Assembly (NCBI RefSeq): GCF_022802975.1
Contig: NZ_JAFEVZ010000010.1
Coordinates: 122,307-186,306, forward strand
Direction: 5' to 3'
Origin: Flavobacterium pectinovorum
Lineage (GTDB): Bacteria > Bacteroidota > Bacteroidia > Flavobacteriales > Flavobacteriaceae
DNA length: 64,000 nt
Shown in pieces: positions 1 to 9,052 of the stretch (the first letter of the stretch is position 1; the number at the start of each line of letters is the position of its first letter). The translations under genes were made by a program, and so were the position numbers. The notes under the pieces were generated by a model. That model worked only from the letters and a program-made list of their open reading frames with translations. It ran no database searches and was not told the DNA's origin.

Positions 1-198
1 GACATGTCCTGTAAATCTAATCCAATATCCATTTTTGCAATTTCCGATATTCTTACCACCAGAGAGTGCAGCATTCGTTTCTATGGATACTCCGTTGGCG
101 GCACTGTAATTCTCCGCTTCAATTCGCTGGATGGTTTGCGAAAATCCTATTGCTGAAAAGAGCATCAGTAATAAGGAAATTAATAATTGTTTTTTCAT
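1..198 (-). CDS. Secreted CBM-bearing protein, N-terminal fragment (cut by window edge)
   Basis: Only the first 66 codons are in the window; the gene continues beyond base 1. The start begins MKKQLLISLLLMLFSAIGFS, a classic signal peptide ending at a Gln after Ser. The mature part contains RIEAENY and GGKNIG, the opening of a CBM6/CBM35-type carbohydrate-binding beta-sandwich. The same order of motifs opens the neighbouring pectin methylesterase (3428-210), so the two are tandem paralogues at least over this module. It lies 11 bp downstream of that gene's stop codon and is probably cotranscribed with it. The catalytic part, if any, is not visible, so no enzyme activity is assigned. A pectin-active enzyme is a guess from context. 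Confidence 0.8.
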   Translation of the reverse strand, partial: MKKQLLISLLLMLFSAIGFSQTIQRIEAENYSAANGVSIETNAALSGGKNIGNCKNGYWIRFTGHV

Positions 199-209
199 AT
201 TTAGATTTT

Positions 210-3200
210 CTAGTTTTTAATTGCTTTCACCTGATAAACAACACCTTCTGAATTTTTCATTCTAATAATATAAACGCCGGCATTCAACGTACTTAAATCT
301 ATTGAAGGGGCTGTATTTGCTGCCAGAATTCCTTGTTTTACCTTTTGTCCCAGAACTGAATAAACCTCATAATTCACGTTTCCGATTCCTTCAGGTAATG
401 TTAGGTTTACGATACCTTTTGTAGGTATTGGATATGCATGTACCGGATTTTGATCTTTTACAGTTCCCAATCCCAGAGTACCAAAAGTACTAACGGCACT
501 CAAACCACCATATTCACTAACAGCCTGTACAGTGTACACATGATTTCCTCCTGTTGCGGTACTATCAACATAAGAAGCATCACTTGTAATAGCCAATACC
601 TTACCGTCTCTGCTTACAACATAGCAAATAGCATATTGATTATTATCCCATTTCAGGGTATTGTTTCCAAGATTTAAAAGATTAGCCGGTGCTGCAACTT
701 GTTCTACTACTAATCTTGGATTCCATTTGTCTGTTCCGCTCAAAACATTCTCTATCGTGTATTGATCTGCCTGTGCTTTGGTTAAAACCGGATTATAATT
801 TCCTGTCTGAGCTACGCTGCTTACTGTAAAAACATTGGTTCTGTTAGCTGTATTTACCGCTACTCCACTTCCATTTACACTATTGTATTCTGCAAAAAGT
901 GCCGGTAATGTTCCCATGCTAGCCCAACCCAATGTGTTGGGTTCGTTTACCATTGTTGTATTTAGATAAACGGCTCTTGGAGCATTTTGCCAAGGACGGC
1001 CTAAATAATAACTGGTAGCCGCCGTAATGGTGTTGTTATTAAAAATATATCCGTACTGAACATCGGCAGTATGATTTGGAGCAACAATATAACCACTTGC
1101 TACAGAAACCAGTTTACACTCTTCAAACCAGTGTGTTCCGCCTCCGCAGATAAAATCCACATCGCCTTCAATGGTCGATTGATAGTAAAAACTTCTGTTA
1201 CCGCCTGTAACCTGAGTATCCTGTTTACTTCTCAGTTTGATTCCGTTATACACATTTCGGTCTCCGGCAGGATTAAGTGCAGGTTTTTGTCCTGAATTAA
1301 CTACTCCGTCTTTATGTTCTATGGTAATATTTTCCATATACAAATCATTGGCTTCAATTGAAAGTACCGGGTTTTTAATTCCCTGTCCGGGATTTCCCTG
1401 CAGAATGACTTTATCTTTTGATTGTGCAATTAAAGACACATTGTTTTTTCCTGACGGAAGCTGAAGCAAAATTCCCTGTGGGCTTGTGCCATCACCACCT
1501 AAATTATAAGTTCCGTTTGTAATCAATACCAAAAATCTTGTTGCTGAATTAGAAGGTGCTTTACTAAATGCTTCTGCTATTGTTTTTACATATTTGCCTG
1601 AAGTTACCTGGTCTGCTGTTGCATTTGCATCGACAATCAAATCGAAAATACGTTTAGCAGGAATTGGTTTTTCCATGGTTTTAAAAGATATTGAAACTGT
1701 TGTGGCAGGATTACCTGAAAGATCGGTAACTAATCCTGTTGGCACACTGAAAGTATATTGTGTATTATAATCTAATCCGAAATAGCTGAATTTTACCGTT
1801 TTATTGATGAATTCCGAATTTAAATTTTTGCCATTAAGAGTTGCCAGTCCGGTACCCAATTTAACTTTTTCATCATAATTAAGAATAATGTTTCCGCTGG
1901 CACCTGCAGTTGTTGAAGCATTAGCAGGAAGCGAAGAAATAAGTACGGGAGCAGTCGCATCTGCAACAAAAACTTCTTCGGCTTTAATCATCACATTTGA
2001 TAAAACTGTTGCCGTTACATCAGTTGCACTTCCGTGTTTTGCCCCGTTAATGTTTGGAAACCATCTGATATATACTTTTTCTTTTCCTTCTGCTTCAACC
2101 GGAAGTATTCCCTCAATTGGTGTTACAGAACTTGTATTAATGGTTGTCAGCGCAGAAAGATTCTGAAAATTTACACCATCAAGTGAGTATTGAAAAGTCC
2201 ATTCATTACAACCATAATAATAACCGATAAGTCCTGATGAAATGTTTATATTTTTATATCCTATGGTAGAAAAAGACGTCATAAAGTAGAAAAAATCACC
2301 TCTGACAGTATTCCAAACACAAAAACCATTTTTTCCTCCTCTGTTTTGCAGTCTCACATTTGGAGCAAAAACATTGTCTGTAACATTATATGCGGATAAT
2401 TGCGGTTTATTTTCGATACTAGAAAACAATTCGGCAATTCTTGGATTTGCATATTGATCGTTTTTAAAAGTCCAGCCTGCAATAAAGGATGCATTATCAT
2501 AAGTACCTGTAATGCTTTTGTTTTCATTCATGGTAACCGAAGTGCTCAAAGCCGTTGACCCGTCAGACCAATTGTTGAATTTAATAATATCATTTTCAAC
2601 AGCAGTAATCGTAACATTTGTATCTTTTTCGTAAACTGAAAACGCTCCATCCTTACCAGCAGGAGAAACCGTATATTCTCCTAATCCAAATGCACCAGCT
2701 ACATTTACGCTTAAATTATAAGTATCAACTGCAGCATATTCTGCTATAAGAGTGCTATTTGCCGTAATTGTAAAAGTATATGGATTTGCCGTTGAAACCG
2801 GCGTTCCGTTACCGTCTGTCCATCGAACAAAATTATAGCCAAAGTTTTTATTTGCCGTTGCTGTAATTGCAGTTCCTTCAACAAAATTAGTTCCGGCAGG
2901 ATTCAAAGAAATGGTTCCTGATGACGCAGGACTAACATTAGTTGCCAAAGTATAAGTGACAGCACCCGGAATAGTAGTTACTTTTTCTAAATAATCTATA
3001 TTAAATAAGTAACCTGTATTTGTAGGATGCTTAAAAACAAGGAATAAATCATGTGTACCGCTTGTTGGTGTAATGGATGCCGAGAACATTTTGTAATCGT
3101 TAAATCCCGTGGAACCGCTTACTGTCGCAGTTCCAATTAAAGTTCCTGTTGCAGAACCTAATCGAAATTCAATCGTTCCTCCTACTGCTCCGGCTGCAAA

Positions 3201-3428
3201 AACATTAAAATTAGTGTCATATTGATTAAATATATGGCCTATGAAACGAATCCAGGTATTGTTTTTAATGTACCCAACATTTTTTCCTCCGGAAAGTGCA
3301 GCATTATTTTCTGACTTTGCCCCTGAACTCAAATTATAGCTTTCGGCTTCAATCTTTTGGACTGTTTGCGAAAATCCCATTACTGAAAACAGTATCAGTA
3401 ACAAGACGATAAGGTATTGTTTTTTCAT
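210..3428 (-). CDS. Multidomain secreted pectin methylesterase (CE8) with N-terminal CBM and T9SS C-terminal signal
   Basis: Predicted to remove methyl esters from homogalacturonan outside the cell. Visible order: signal peptide (1-21), CBM6/35-like module (about 24-150), two divergent bacterial repeat domains rich in NWSDG/RWTDG-like motifs (about 158-310), a beta-sandwich region (about 315-490), an SbsA-like Ig domain (about 494-590), the pectinesterase beta-helix (about 595-880), an Fn3-like segment and a type A por-secretion sorting domain (about 993-1072, with GVYIIRM near the end). The pectinesterase signatures are present: SKQDTQ near 735, GDVDFICGGG near 759 and YLGRPW near 809, carrying the Gln/Asp/Asp/Arg active-site set of CE8. 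At 1072 residues it is far longer than a simple esterase (about 300-350). It is the only window protein with an evident T9SS signal, so it is likely released or surface-anchored by type IX secretion. It works ahead of the GH28 enzyme encoded just upstream. Confidence 0.93.
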   Translation of the reverse strand: MKKQYLIVLLLILFSVMGFSQTVQKIEAESYNLSSGAKSENNAALSGGKNVGYIKNNTWIRFIGHIFNQYDTNFNVFAAGAVGGTIEFRLGSATGTLIGTATVSGSTGFNDYKMFSASITPTSGTHDLFLVFKHPTNTGYLFNIDYLEKVTTIPGAVTYTLATNVSPASSGTISLNPAGTNFVEGTAITATANKNFGYNFVRWTDGNGTPVSTANPYTFTITANSTLIAEYAAVDTYNLSVNVAGAFGLGEYTVSPAGKDGAFSVYEKDTNVTITAVENDIIKFNNWSDGSTALSTSVTMNENKSITGTYDNASFIAGWTFKNDQYANPRIAELFSSIENKPQLSAYNVTDNVFAPNVRLQNRGGKNGFCVWNTVRGDFFYFMTSFSTIGYKNINISSGLIGYYYGCNEWTFQYSLDGVNFQNLSALTTINTSSVTPIEGILPVEAEGKEKVYIRWFPNINGAKHGSATDVTATVLSNVMIKAEEVFVADATAPVLISSLPANASTTAGASGNIILNYDEKVKLGTGLATLNGKNLNSEFINKTVKFSYFGLDYNTQYTFSVPTGLVTDLSGNPATTVSISFKTMEKPIPAKRIFDLIVDANATADQVTSGKYVKTIAEAFSKAPSNSATRFLVLITNGTYNLGGDGTSPQGILLQLPSGKNNVSLIAQSKDKVILQGNPGQGIKNPVLSIEANDLYMENITIEHKDGVVNSGQKPALNPAGDRNVYNGIKLRSKQDTQVTGGNRSFYYQSTIEGDVDFICGGGTHWFEECKLVSVASGYIVAPNHTADVQYGYIFNNNTITAATSYYLGRPWQNAPRAVYLNTTMVNEPNTLGWASMGTLPALFAEYNSVNGSGVAVNTANRTNVFTVSSVAQTGNYNPVLTKAQADQYTIENVLSGTDKWNPRLVVEQVAAPANLLNLGNNTLKWDNNQYAICYVVSRDGKVLAITSDASYVDSTATGGNHVYTVQAVSEYGGLSAVSTFGTLGLGTVKDQNPVHAYPIPTKGIVNLTLPEGIGNVNYEVYSVLGQKVKQGILAANTAPSIDLSTLNAGVYIIRMKNSEGVVYQVKAIKN

Positions 3429-3639
3429 TTTGTGGTTTGGTTTTAGTTAGTAGCTTATTTTTTCCTGCTCCAATTTTAATTTTGAAGAAAGGTTCATTCA
3501 ATAATTTAATTTTTCATATATGTAAAATTTATTTTTTAGCAGTCATATATGGTATCGCCTTTTATTTATTGGTGTTTGCTTGCAGCAAACTCTTTGTTAA
3601 TGGCAATTTCATGTTTAAATAAATTTTATCAGTTCGAGT

Positions 3640-3661
3640 AATCCCGCCCAAAAGCGGGATT
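3640..3661. repeat. Short inverted repeat (hairpin)
   Basis: Eight-base perfect arms AATCCCGC and GCGGGATT with a six-base loop. No poly-T run follows on either strand, so a rho-independent terminator is not supported. It could be a processing or mRNA-stability hairpin in the leader of the pectinesterase transcript. Confidence 0.45.
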
Positions 3662-3784
3662 GTATTGAAAACAGTAAACTATCAAAACGGTTTCCGATAC
3701 ATTTTTTTTCTCTGTTTAATTACAGAAAACACTCGAATTGATCTTTTTAATATTTTTAACCAGTTGGGTAAAATTAAAAATAAG

Positions 3785-3875
3785 TGTCAGGCTGAGTCCA
3801 TTCGGCTTCGTTCAGGATAAACTCTGTCGAAGCCCTTTTGTGTTCAAAAGCCTTCGACTCCGCTCAGGATGACAT
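3785..3875. repeat. TTCGACTCCGCTCAG-type palindromic intergenic repeat, copy A
   Basis: A two-armed element that begins TGTCAGGCTGAG and ends CTCAGGATGACA, so its ends are imperfect inverted repeats of each other. It contains TTCGGCTTCGTTCAGGAT near the left arm and CCTTCGACTCCGCTCAG in the right arm. Related copies lie at 5714-5804 and 17191-17310, with a half copy at 17342-17362. All are intergenic. It looks like a REP/MITE-like non-coding repeat; the mobilising enzyme, if any, is not in the window. Confidence 0.75.
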
Positions 3876-3985
3876 CAATTTCTTATTTTATACTTTTTAT
3901 AATCAAATCAACTTTTTTAATCAATTTCACCCAACGGGTATTTCTATTATAATCCAATACTTTATAACTAATTACTAAGGACTAA

Positions 3986-5680
3986 TCACTCAATAAGCTT
4001 AACTTCGTCTTTTATCGATTGCAGTACTTTTATATCTTCGTCAAAAGTCAGTTTCTTACCGTTTGTTTTTAATGAAATATCTTTTGTTGAATCGCCTCCA
4101 ACCCAAAACATCTGGTTTTCTCCGGTAGATTTAAAACTTTCAATGTTTACATTTTGACTGTTTGAAAAACTTACGGCTATTCCGGGTTTATCAAGTCTTA
4201 AATCCAAATTTTTGAAATCAATTTTACTGGCATAATTCATTTGAACACCAATATCTGACCGGACAATCATGTTTTCAAATTGTATATTTTGAACAGGCAT
4301 TTCAGGAATTCCCATAATTTTTAAGGCTTGTCTGGCTCCGTTTACATATATGTTTTTAAAATACATATTCTTAAAAGCCGGCGTTTCTTCTGTAATCGGC
4401 ATTTTTTCAACCGTCATCTCGCCTGTAAGCTCGTCTTCGTCTATCGATTTTCCAAAGTAATACAGGTTAAAATTGATTGCATCTGTTGGAATGTTATTCA
4501 TTTTTATGTCCTCCATCCAAATATTTTCAACCACGCCTCCACGACCTCTGACCGATTTAAAACGCAGACCACAATCAGTTCCGTTGAATGTTAGGTTTTT
4601 AACAAAAATATTTTTAACACCGCCTGACATTTCACTGCCAATTACAAAACCGCCATGCGCATGATAGACCACACAATCCGTAATTACAAATAATTCGGTT
4701 GGTCTTCCTCGTTCCCTGCCTTCCTTATCTTTACCTGATTTGATACAGATCGCATCATCACCCACATCAAAACGACAGTTTTTAACAGTACCGATTCGGC
4801 AGGACTCTAAATCAAGACCGTCACCATTTTGAGAATACCACGGATTACGAATCGTTAGATTACTCAAGGTAACATGCTCGCACATTAACGGATTGACATT
4901 CCACGCAGGAGAATTCTGAAAAGTAACACCATCTAAAAGCAATTTTTTACAATTCACAAGACTTACCATTACCGGACGAAGTGCCTGTTTGTAAGGTTCC
5001 ATATTTTCGACAGTAGCCGTTTTAGGAAGTTTGTCTTTTTCTTCGTTTCCAATATAAGCACCTTCTGAAGGGTACCATATTTTACGGTCTTTAGACAAAG
5101 CACCTCCAGATTTGATAAGTTCACTCCATTGTCCGGCGGTCATTTTACCAATTTTAACCGGACGCCATGCTGAGCCATTTCCATCAAAAATTCCCTCTCC
5201 TGTAATGGCAATATTTTCTAAATCAACTCCCATAATTGGAGATTCACATCGGATAACCTTGTTTCCTTCAAAATAAGATTCTATCAGTTTGTATTGTTTT
5301 GTATCACTTGTAAACGAGATGAAAGCGCCGTTTTTTGTATGAAGATTTACATTGCTTTTCATCTTAATTGGCCCAGTAGTCCACATCCCGGAAGGAATCA
5401 CAACTACACCTCCGCCCGATTGTGAACATTTTTGGATAGCATCGTTAATTGCTTTTGTACAAAGTTGTTCCGTATTGGGCACAGCTCCAAAATCAACAAT
5501 ATTCAAAGTGTCTTTTTTGAATGTTGGAATCTGTACTTCCGGCATATTGAAAGGTATTTTACTTTCTATTGATGCCTTGTTTTTTTGCTTAGCTTTATTT
5601 TGAGCAACAGCCATATTCCCTGAGAAAATCAGGGAGCACATTGCTAATCCGATAAGGGAAACTGCTTTAATTTTTATCAT
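3986..5680 (-). CDS. GH28 polygalacturonase-family glycoside hydrolase, exported
   Basis: Predicted to hydrolyse alpha-linked galacturonic acid bonds in pectin or rhamnogalacturonan, in the periplasm. A signal peptide (about 1-26, ending VAQ) precedes a pectate-lyase-type right-handed beta-helix. The family opening VDFGAVPN is near residue 62. Catalytic signatures are recognisable: NGDGLDLESC (about 288), GDDAICIKSG (about 307) supplying the paired aspartates, GGFVIGSE (about 345, replacing the GHG of plant and fungal enzymes) and LRFKSVRGRGG (about 377, the RIK equivalent). The 564-residue length is within the range of bacterial GH28 enzymes. It lies between the GH105 and pectinesterase genes on the same strand, consistent with stepwise breakdown of demethylated pectin. 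Endo versus exo action, and polygalacturonan versus rhamnogalacturonan specificity, cannot be read from the sequence. Confidence 0.93.
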   Translation of the reverse strand: MIKIKAVSLIGLAMCSLIFSGNMAVAQNKAKQKNKASIESKIPFNMPEVQIPTFKKDTLNIVDFGAVPNTEQLCTKAINDAIQKCSQSGGGVVVIPSGMWTTGPIKMKSNVNLHTKNGAFISFTSDTKQYKLIESYFEGNKVIRCESPIMGVDLENIAITGEGIFDGNGSAWRPVKIGKMTAGQWSELIKSGGALSKDRKIWYPSEGAYIGNEEKDKLPKTATVENMEPYKQALRPVMVSLVNCKKLLLDGVTFQNSPAWNVNPLMCEHVTLSNLTIRNPWYSQNGDGLDLESCRIGTVKNCRFDVGDDAICIKSGKDKEGRERGRPTELFVITDCVVYHAHGGFVIGSEMSGGVKNIFVKNLTFNGTDCGLRFKSVRGRGGVVENIWMEDIKMNNIPTDAINFNLYYFGKSIDEDELTGEMTVEKMPITEETPAFKNMYFKNIYVNGARQALKIMGIPEMPVQNIQFENMIVRSDIGVQMNYASKIDFKNLDLRLDKPGIAVSFSNSQNVNIESFKSTGENQMFWVGGDSTKDISLKTNGKKLTFDEDIKVLQSIKDEVKLIE

Positions 5681-5713
5681 AATTATTTCTTTTATAAGTT
5701 GGATGAAATTTAA

Positions 5714-5804
5714 TGTCCTCCTGAGCGCATTCGTCTTCGCTCAGGATAAACTTCGTCCAAGGTTTTTTTGACTTAAAAGGGCTTCGACTCCGCTCAGCCT
5801 GACA
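5714..5804. repeat. TTCGACTCCGCTCAG-type palindromic intergenic repeat, copy B
   Basis: Same architecture as the copy at 3785-3875: left end TGTCCTCCTGAG, internal TCTTCGCTCAGGAT, right half GCTTCGACTCCGCTCAG and terminal CCTGACA. It sits between the GH28 and GH105 genes, just upstream of the GH28 start, where a hairpin could tune expression within the operon. Confidence 0.75.
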
Positions 5805-5884
5805 TCTACTCTTTGAATTACATCCAAAAGATTTTTTAATAAAATCTATGTTTCTATGTGTTTAGATTGAATTTTATAATCATT

Positions 5885-7105
5885 CTACTTTTTATCCAAA
5901 ATCTTTTGCAATTCGATACCCGCCATAATAAACGGACCAACAGCTTTAGCATCATTGTCCCTGATTGGTTCAGAAATATAATATTCGAATGAACCATCAC
6001 GATCCCGAGGATTTTTACCTCCTAAACCGGCAACAGCACAGCATTTTGTAATAGAAATGGTTCCGTCTGGATTTTCTTTTATGAATTGTTTCTGAATTGC
6101 GTTAAAACCCGTTTTTGCCGATTTTAGAAACTTTGAACCTACATACCCTTTTCGATATGCTTTGGCAAATGAGTAAACAAACATCGTAGAACAGGTTGAT
6201 TCCAGATAATTGCCTTTCCGTCCCGGCTGATCCATTACCTGCCACCAGACTCCAGAATCTTTTTGCTGAGCATTGCGGACAGCTGTAAATACTTTTTGCA
6301 CTATTTTTATCAAGTCTTTTCGCTTTGGATGGTCTGTTGGAACAAAATCTAAAATATCCACCAAAGCCATACAATACCAGCCCTGTGCGCGTCCCCAAAT
6401 ATGAGAAGAACGTCCTGTTTCCTTATTTGCCCAATATTGTGCTTTCTTCTCATCATAACCATGAAAATTCAGTCCGGTTTTTGAATCAAAAGTGTGTTTT
6501 TGAATCAGTTCTGCCTGTAAAATCGCATCATCAATTGACTTCGGAACATTAAAAACGGCTCCATATTCTGCTGAAAATGGATCTGCCATATAAACACCGT
6601 CCAGCCACATTTGCCAGGGATAGCTTTTTTTATGCCAATAACCTCCATCAGAATTTCTTGGATGTCCTTCTAACTGTTTGTGGAGGGTATCCATGGCTTT
6701 TTTGTATCGCTCCTCGCCTGTTTTTTTATAAATTTCAAAAAGTATTTTTCCGGAGTTTATTAAATCAAGACTGTATTTTTCGAGTTCATAACCGCCCAAT
6801 ATTTTGCCTTCCTTATCAATCAGCTGATCAGCATAGGAAACTCCGTAATCCCAGTACTTTTGTTCTTTGGTATAATCATATAACTGCTGATTAGCTAGTG
6901 TTACCAGACCGTTTGTGTAATTCCATTTCGGAAATTTTACACCATCCAGAAAAACCGGATTTGGAGTACGCTGTTGGTCAGAATCGGCCATTTTTTTTGC
7001 CCATTCGATTGGTGAAATTTGATTATCTTGTGGTTTTGATTGTCCAAATGAAGCCAAATGGCAAACAACCAAAGAGAGAATACAATATTTGATTTTACTT
7101 ATCAT
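5885..7105 (-). CDS. GH105 unsaturated galacturonyl/rhamnogalacturonyl hydrolase
   Basis: Predicted to release the terminal unsaturated uronic acid from oligosaccharides left by pectin or rhamnogalacturonan lyases. It has a signal peptide (about 1-21, ending ASFGQ) and then the all-alpha (alpha/alpha)6 barrel of GH88/GH105. Landmarks are WLDGVYMADPF near residue 168, containing the conserved aspartate used for hydration of the double bond, GRAQGWYCMALVD near 240, and a Cys-Cys-rich GLGG stretch near the C-terminus. The length of 406 aa agrees with YteR/YesR-type proteins (about 370-400 plus signal). It is in line with the GH28 and GH43 genes on the same strand. No lyase gene is visible in the window, so the substrate may come from an enzyme encoded elsewhere or from the truncated neighbour at base 1. 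Confidence 0.9.
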   Translation of the reverse strand: MISKIKYCILSLVVCHLASFGQSKPQDNQISPIEWAKKMADSDQQRTPNPVFLDGVKFPKWNYTNGLVTLANQQLYDYTKEQKYWDYGVSYADQLIDKEGKILGGYELEKYSLDLINSGKILFEIYKKTGEERYKKAMDTLHKQLEGHPRNSDGGYWHKKSYPWQMWLDGVYMADPFSAEYGAVFNVPKSIDDAILQAELIQKHTFDSKTGLNFHGYDEKKAQYWANKETGRSSHIWGRAQGWYCMALVDILDFVPTDHPKRKDLIKIVQKVFTAVRNAQQKDSGVWWQVMDQPGRKGNYLESTCSTMFVYSFAKAYRKGYVGSKFLKSAKTGFNAIQKQFIKENPDGTISITKCCAVAGLGGKNPRDRDGSFEYYISEPIRDNDAKAVGPFIMAGIELQKILDKK

Positions 7106-7234
7106 ACTTTTTTAGTTAATAAACTGTTTAGTAATAAATTAGAAACTATTCTCGATACATTTTTTATTCCGTTTTACTGCATAAAAACACTCGAATTGAC
7201 GTTTTTAATCAACCAATGAAGTTACATCCTGTTT

Positions 7235-8881
7235 TTAATTTTCTTCTACTCTAAACCAGTCATAATCTGCATAACTACTGTCACTAATCAGTTTTGTTCC
7301 TGTTGCAAAAAGTCCAATTTTTGCTCCTACCCAACGTCCAGCACTTGGTTTAAACGGTTTTCCAAACTCTTTGAATTTTTTGCCGTCAGTACTGTAATAA
7401 AAAGTGACTTTAGCATCATAAGGTTCAATGTTTTGTACCATTTCAACTTTGGCACGGAAAAACACATTTTTTTGATCAATAGGAATAGCCGTTATTTCTG
7501 TCTCGATATCTTTAGAAGTCCTGGCATTTTTCATCTGGCGCTGTACCAGTTTTAATTTCCCATCTTTATCCTGCTCTATTGCGATATAGGCGTAATCTTC
7601 GCCAAATACGATTAAACCTGTGCCGGATTCTTTTGCATCAGGATTATTTTCGAAGCTAAGCTTTGCTGTAGCAGTAAAATTGGCACCCGGAAATTTTTGC
7701 AACAGTAAATTTGGCATCATCCACATTGATTTTATATTCTCATTGCGTGGAATACAGTTCAGACGCATAAACCCTAAATTAGCCGATGACCATCCCCAAT
7801 GCCCTCCGGGATTTAGATTAGCCTGCCATTGCCATTGTAAACCCAATTGATGTGAATTAAACTCATCTGAAGAAACCAAAGGAGTTGCAGGATAATTTTT
7901 GCCCACATTTGGCTTTGTGTGTTCCATAACCGGCTCACCTATGCCATCGTTGTTACTGTCTTTCCCCATAATTGGCCAGCCCTCTTTCCAGGTAACAGGC
8001 TGAAGATTGACAACACGCCCATAAGCCCAACGATCCTGAAAGTGTATAAACCATCCGTCTCCGTTAGGTGTTTCTACATATCCACCCTGATGTGGCCCAT
8101 TCATTTTTGTTTCGCCCTGATGCAAAACGATTTTTGACTCATAAGGTCCCCAAACATTTTTAGAACGCATAGCCAGCTGCCATCCCGGTTTTACACCTCC
8201 CGCAGGAGCCATAACCCAGTAATAACCATCTTTTTTGTACATTTTAGAACCTTCAACAGTTGTATGACCATTATGTCCATCAAAGACCATCGCCGGATTA
8301 CCAATTAGTTTGGTACCATCTGGCGCAAGTTCTGACAACATTAAAACGGTTTTTACAGCTGCACGGCTTCCTGCAAATGCATAAGACAAATACGCTTTTC
8401 CGTCCTCATCCCAAAACGGACAGGTATCAATGATTCCTTTTGCCTCTTTTACTAATATTGGTTCATCCCAGGTACCTGCGGGATCTTTGGTTTTAACCAT
8501 GTAGATTCCAAAATCAGGATCACCCCAATAAATATAGTATTCGCCGTTGTGATAACGGATTGACGGAGCCCAGACACCATCGCCGTGACGAACGGTACGA
8601 TAATGCTCAACAGGAAATTGATTTTGCAATGCGTATCCAACTAATTCCCAGTTTACCAGATCATTTGAATGAAGAATAGGAAGTCCCGGAGAACTGTTAA
8701 AACTGGAAGCAGTCATATAATAACCGTCTTTCCCTGCACATACATCGGGATCTGAATAATCTACATGTAAAATGGGGTTTTTATACTTTCCGTTTCCTAA
8801 ATCGCCATTCCATCCCTGAGCATTTGCTCCTAATCCATAAACTGTCAAACTGATGGACAGTACTAATTGTTTTAATTTCAT
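7235..8881 (-). CDS. GH43 glycoside hydrolase with C-terminal beta-sandwich, exported
   Basis: A five-bladed beta-propeller enzyme predicted to remove arabinofuranose, xylose or galactose side units. It has a signal peptide (1-21, ending ANAQ). The GH43 catalytic trio is visible: Asp44 in DYSDPDVC (base), the Asp in GIIDTCPFWDEDGK near 152 (pKa modulator) and the Glu in TTVEGSKMYK near 211 (acid). From about residue 340 a second beta-sandwich (starting SSDEFNSHQLGLQWQW) resembles the DUF1349/concanavalin-like C-terminal domain of beta-xylosidase-type GH43 proteins. Placed first after the terminator at 8991-9029, it probably heads the enzyme part of the pectin locus. Context favours arabinan or side-chain removal from rhamnogalacturonan-I, but the subfamily and substrate cannot be fixed by eye. 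Confidence 0.9.
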   Translation of the reverse strand: MKLKQLVLSISLTVYGLGANAQGWNGDLGNGKYKNPILHVDYSDPDVCAGKDGYYMTASSFNSSPGLPILHSNDLVNWELVGYALQNQFPVEHYRTVRHGDGVWAPSIRYHNGEYYIYWGDPDFGIYMVKTKDPAGTWDEPILVKEAKGIIDTCPFWDEDGKAYLSYAFAGSRAAVKTVLMLSELAPDGTKLIGNPAMVFDGHNGHTTVEGSKMYKKDGYYWVMAPAGGVKPGWQLAMRSKNVWGPYESKIVLHQGETKMNGPHQGGYVETPNGDGWFIHFQDRWAYGRVVNLQPVTWKEGWPIMGKDSNNDGIGEPVMEHTKPNVGKNYPATPLVSSDEFNSHQLGLQWQWQANLNPGGHWGWSSANLGFMRLNCIPRNENIKSMWMMPNLLLQKFPGANFTATAKLSFENNPDAKESGTGLIVFGEDYAYIAIEQDKDGKLKLVQRQMKNARTSKDIETEITAIPIDQKNVFFRAKVEMVQNIEPYDAKVTFYYSTDGKKFKEFGKPFKPSAGRWVGAKIGLFATGTKLISDSSYADYDWFRVEEN

Positions 8882-8990
8882 TTTAAATAGTATTTAATCA
8901 ACATGTTTTTACTAAAAACATTTATATATAAGACACTGATTATCTACAGACGACATGTCTGAGGTATCAGCATTAGAAAAAACATGGTAG

Positions 8991-9029
8991 GAAAAAGAAG
9001 TATCCGGGGTTGGGATACTTCTTTTTTAA
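8991..9029 (-). terminator. Rho-independent terminator after SusC-SusD-DUF4957 operon
   Basis: Eleven-base perfect stem AAGAAGTATCC / GGATACTTCTT with a seven-base loop, flanked by A and T runs on both sides so it could work in either direction. It lies 3' of the DUF4957-type gene (minus strand) and upstream of the GH43 gene, splitting the pectin locus into a transport operon and an enzyme operon. Confidence 0.75.
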
Positions 9030-9052
9030 ACTAAACAATTAACCAACAATAT

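Larger units (their letters stand above)
3429..3985. other. Intergenic region between pectinesterase and polygalacturonase genes
   Basis: 557 bp without a convincing gene. It holds one full copy of a palindromic intergenic repeat (3785-3875, listed separately) and a short GC-rich hairpin at 3640-3661 (AATCCCGC / GCGGGATT) with no T-run after it on either strand. The rest is AT-rich with no clear promoter match. Given the spacing, the pectinesterase may have its own promoter here. Confidence 0.6.

Noticed and set aside
3640..3661. GC-rich hairpin as a terminator of the GH28 gene
   Set aside because: The stem is good but no T-run follows on either strand, so termination is not supported.
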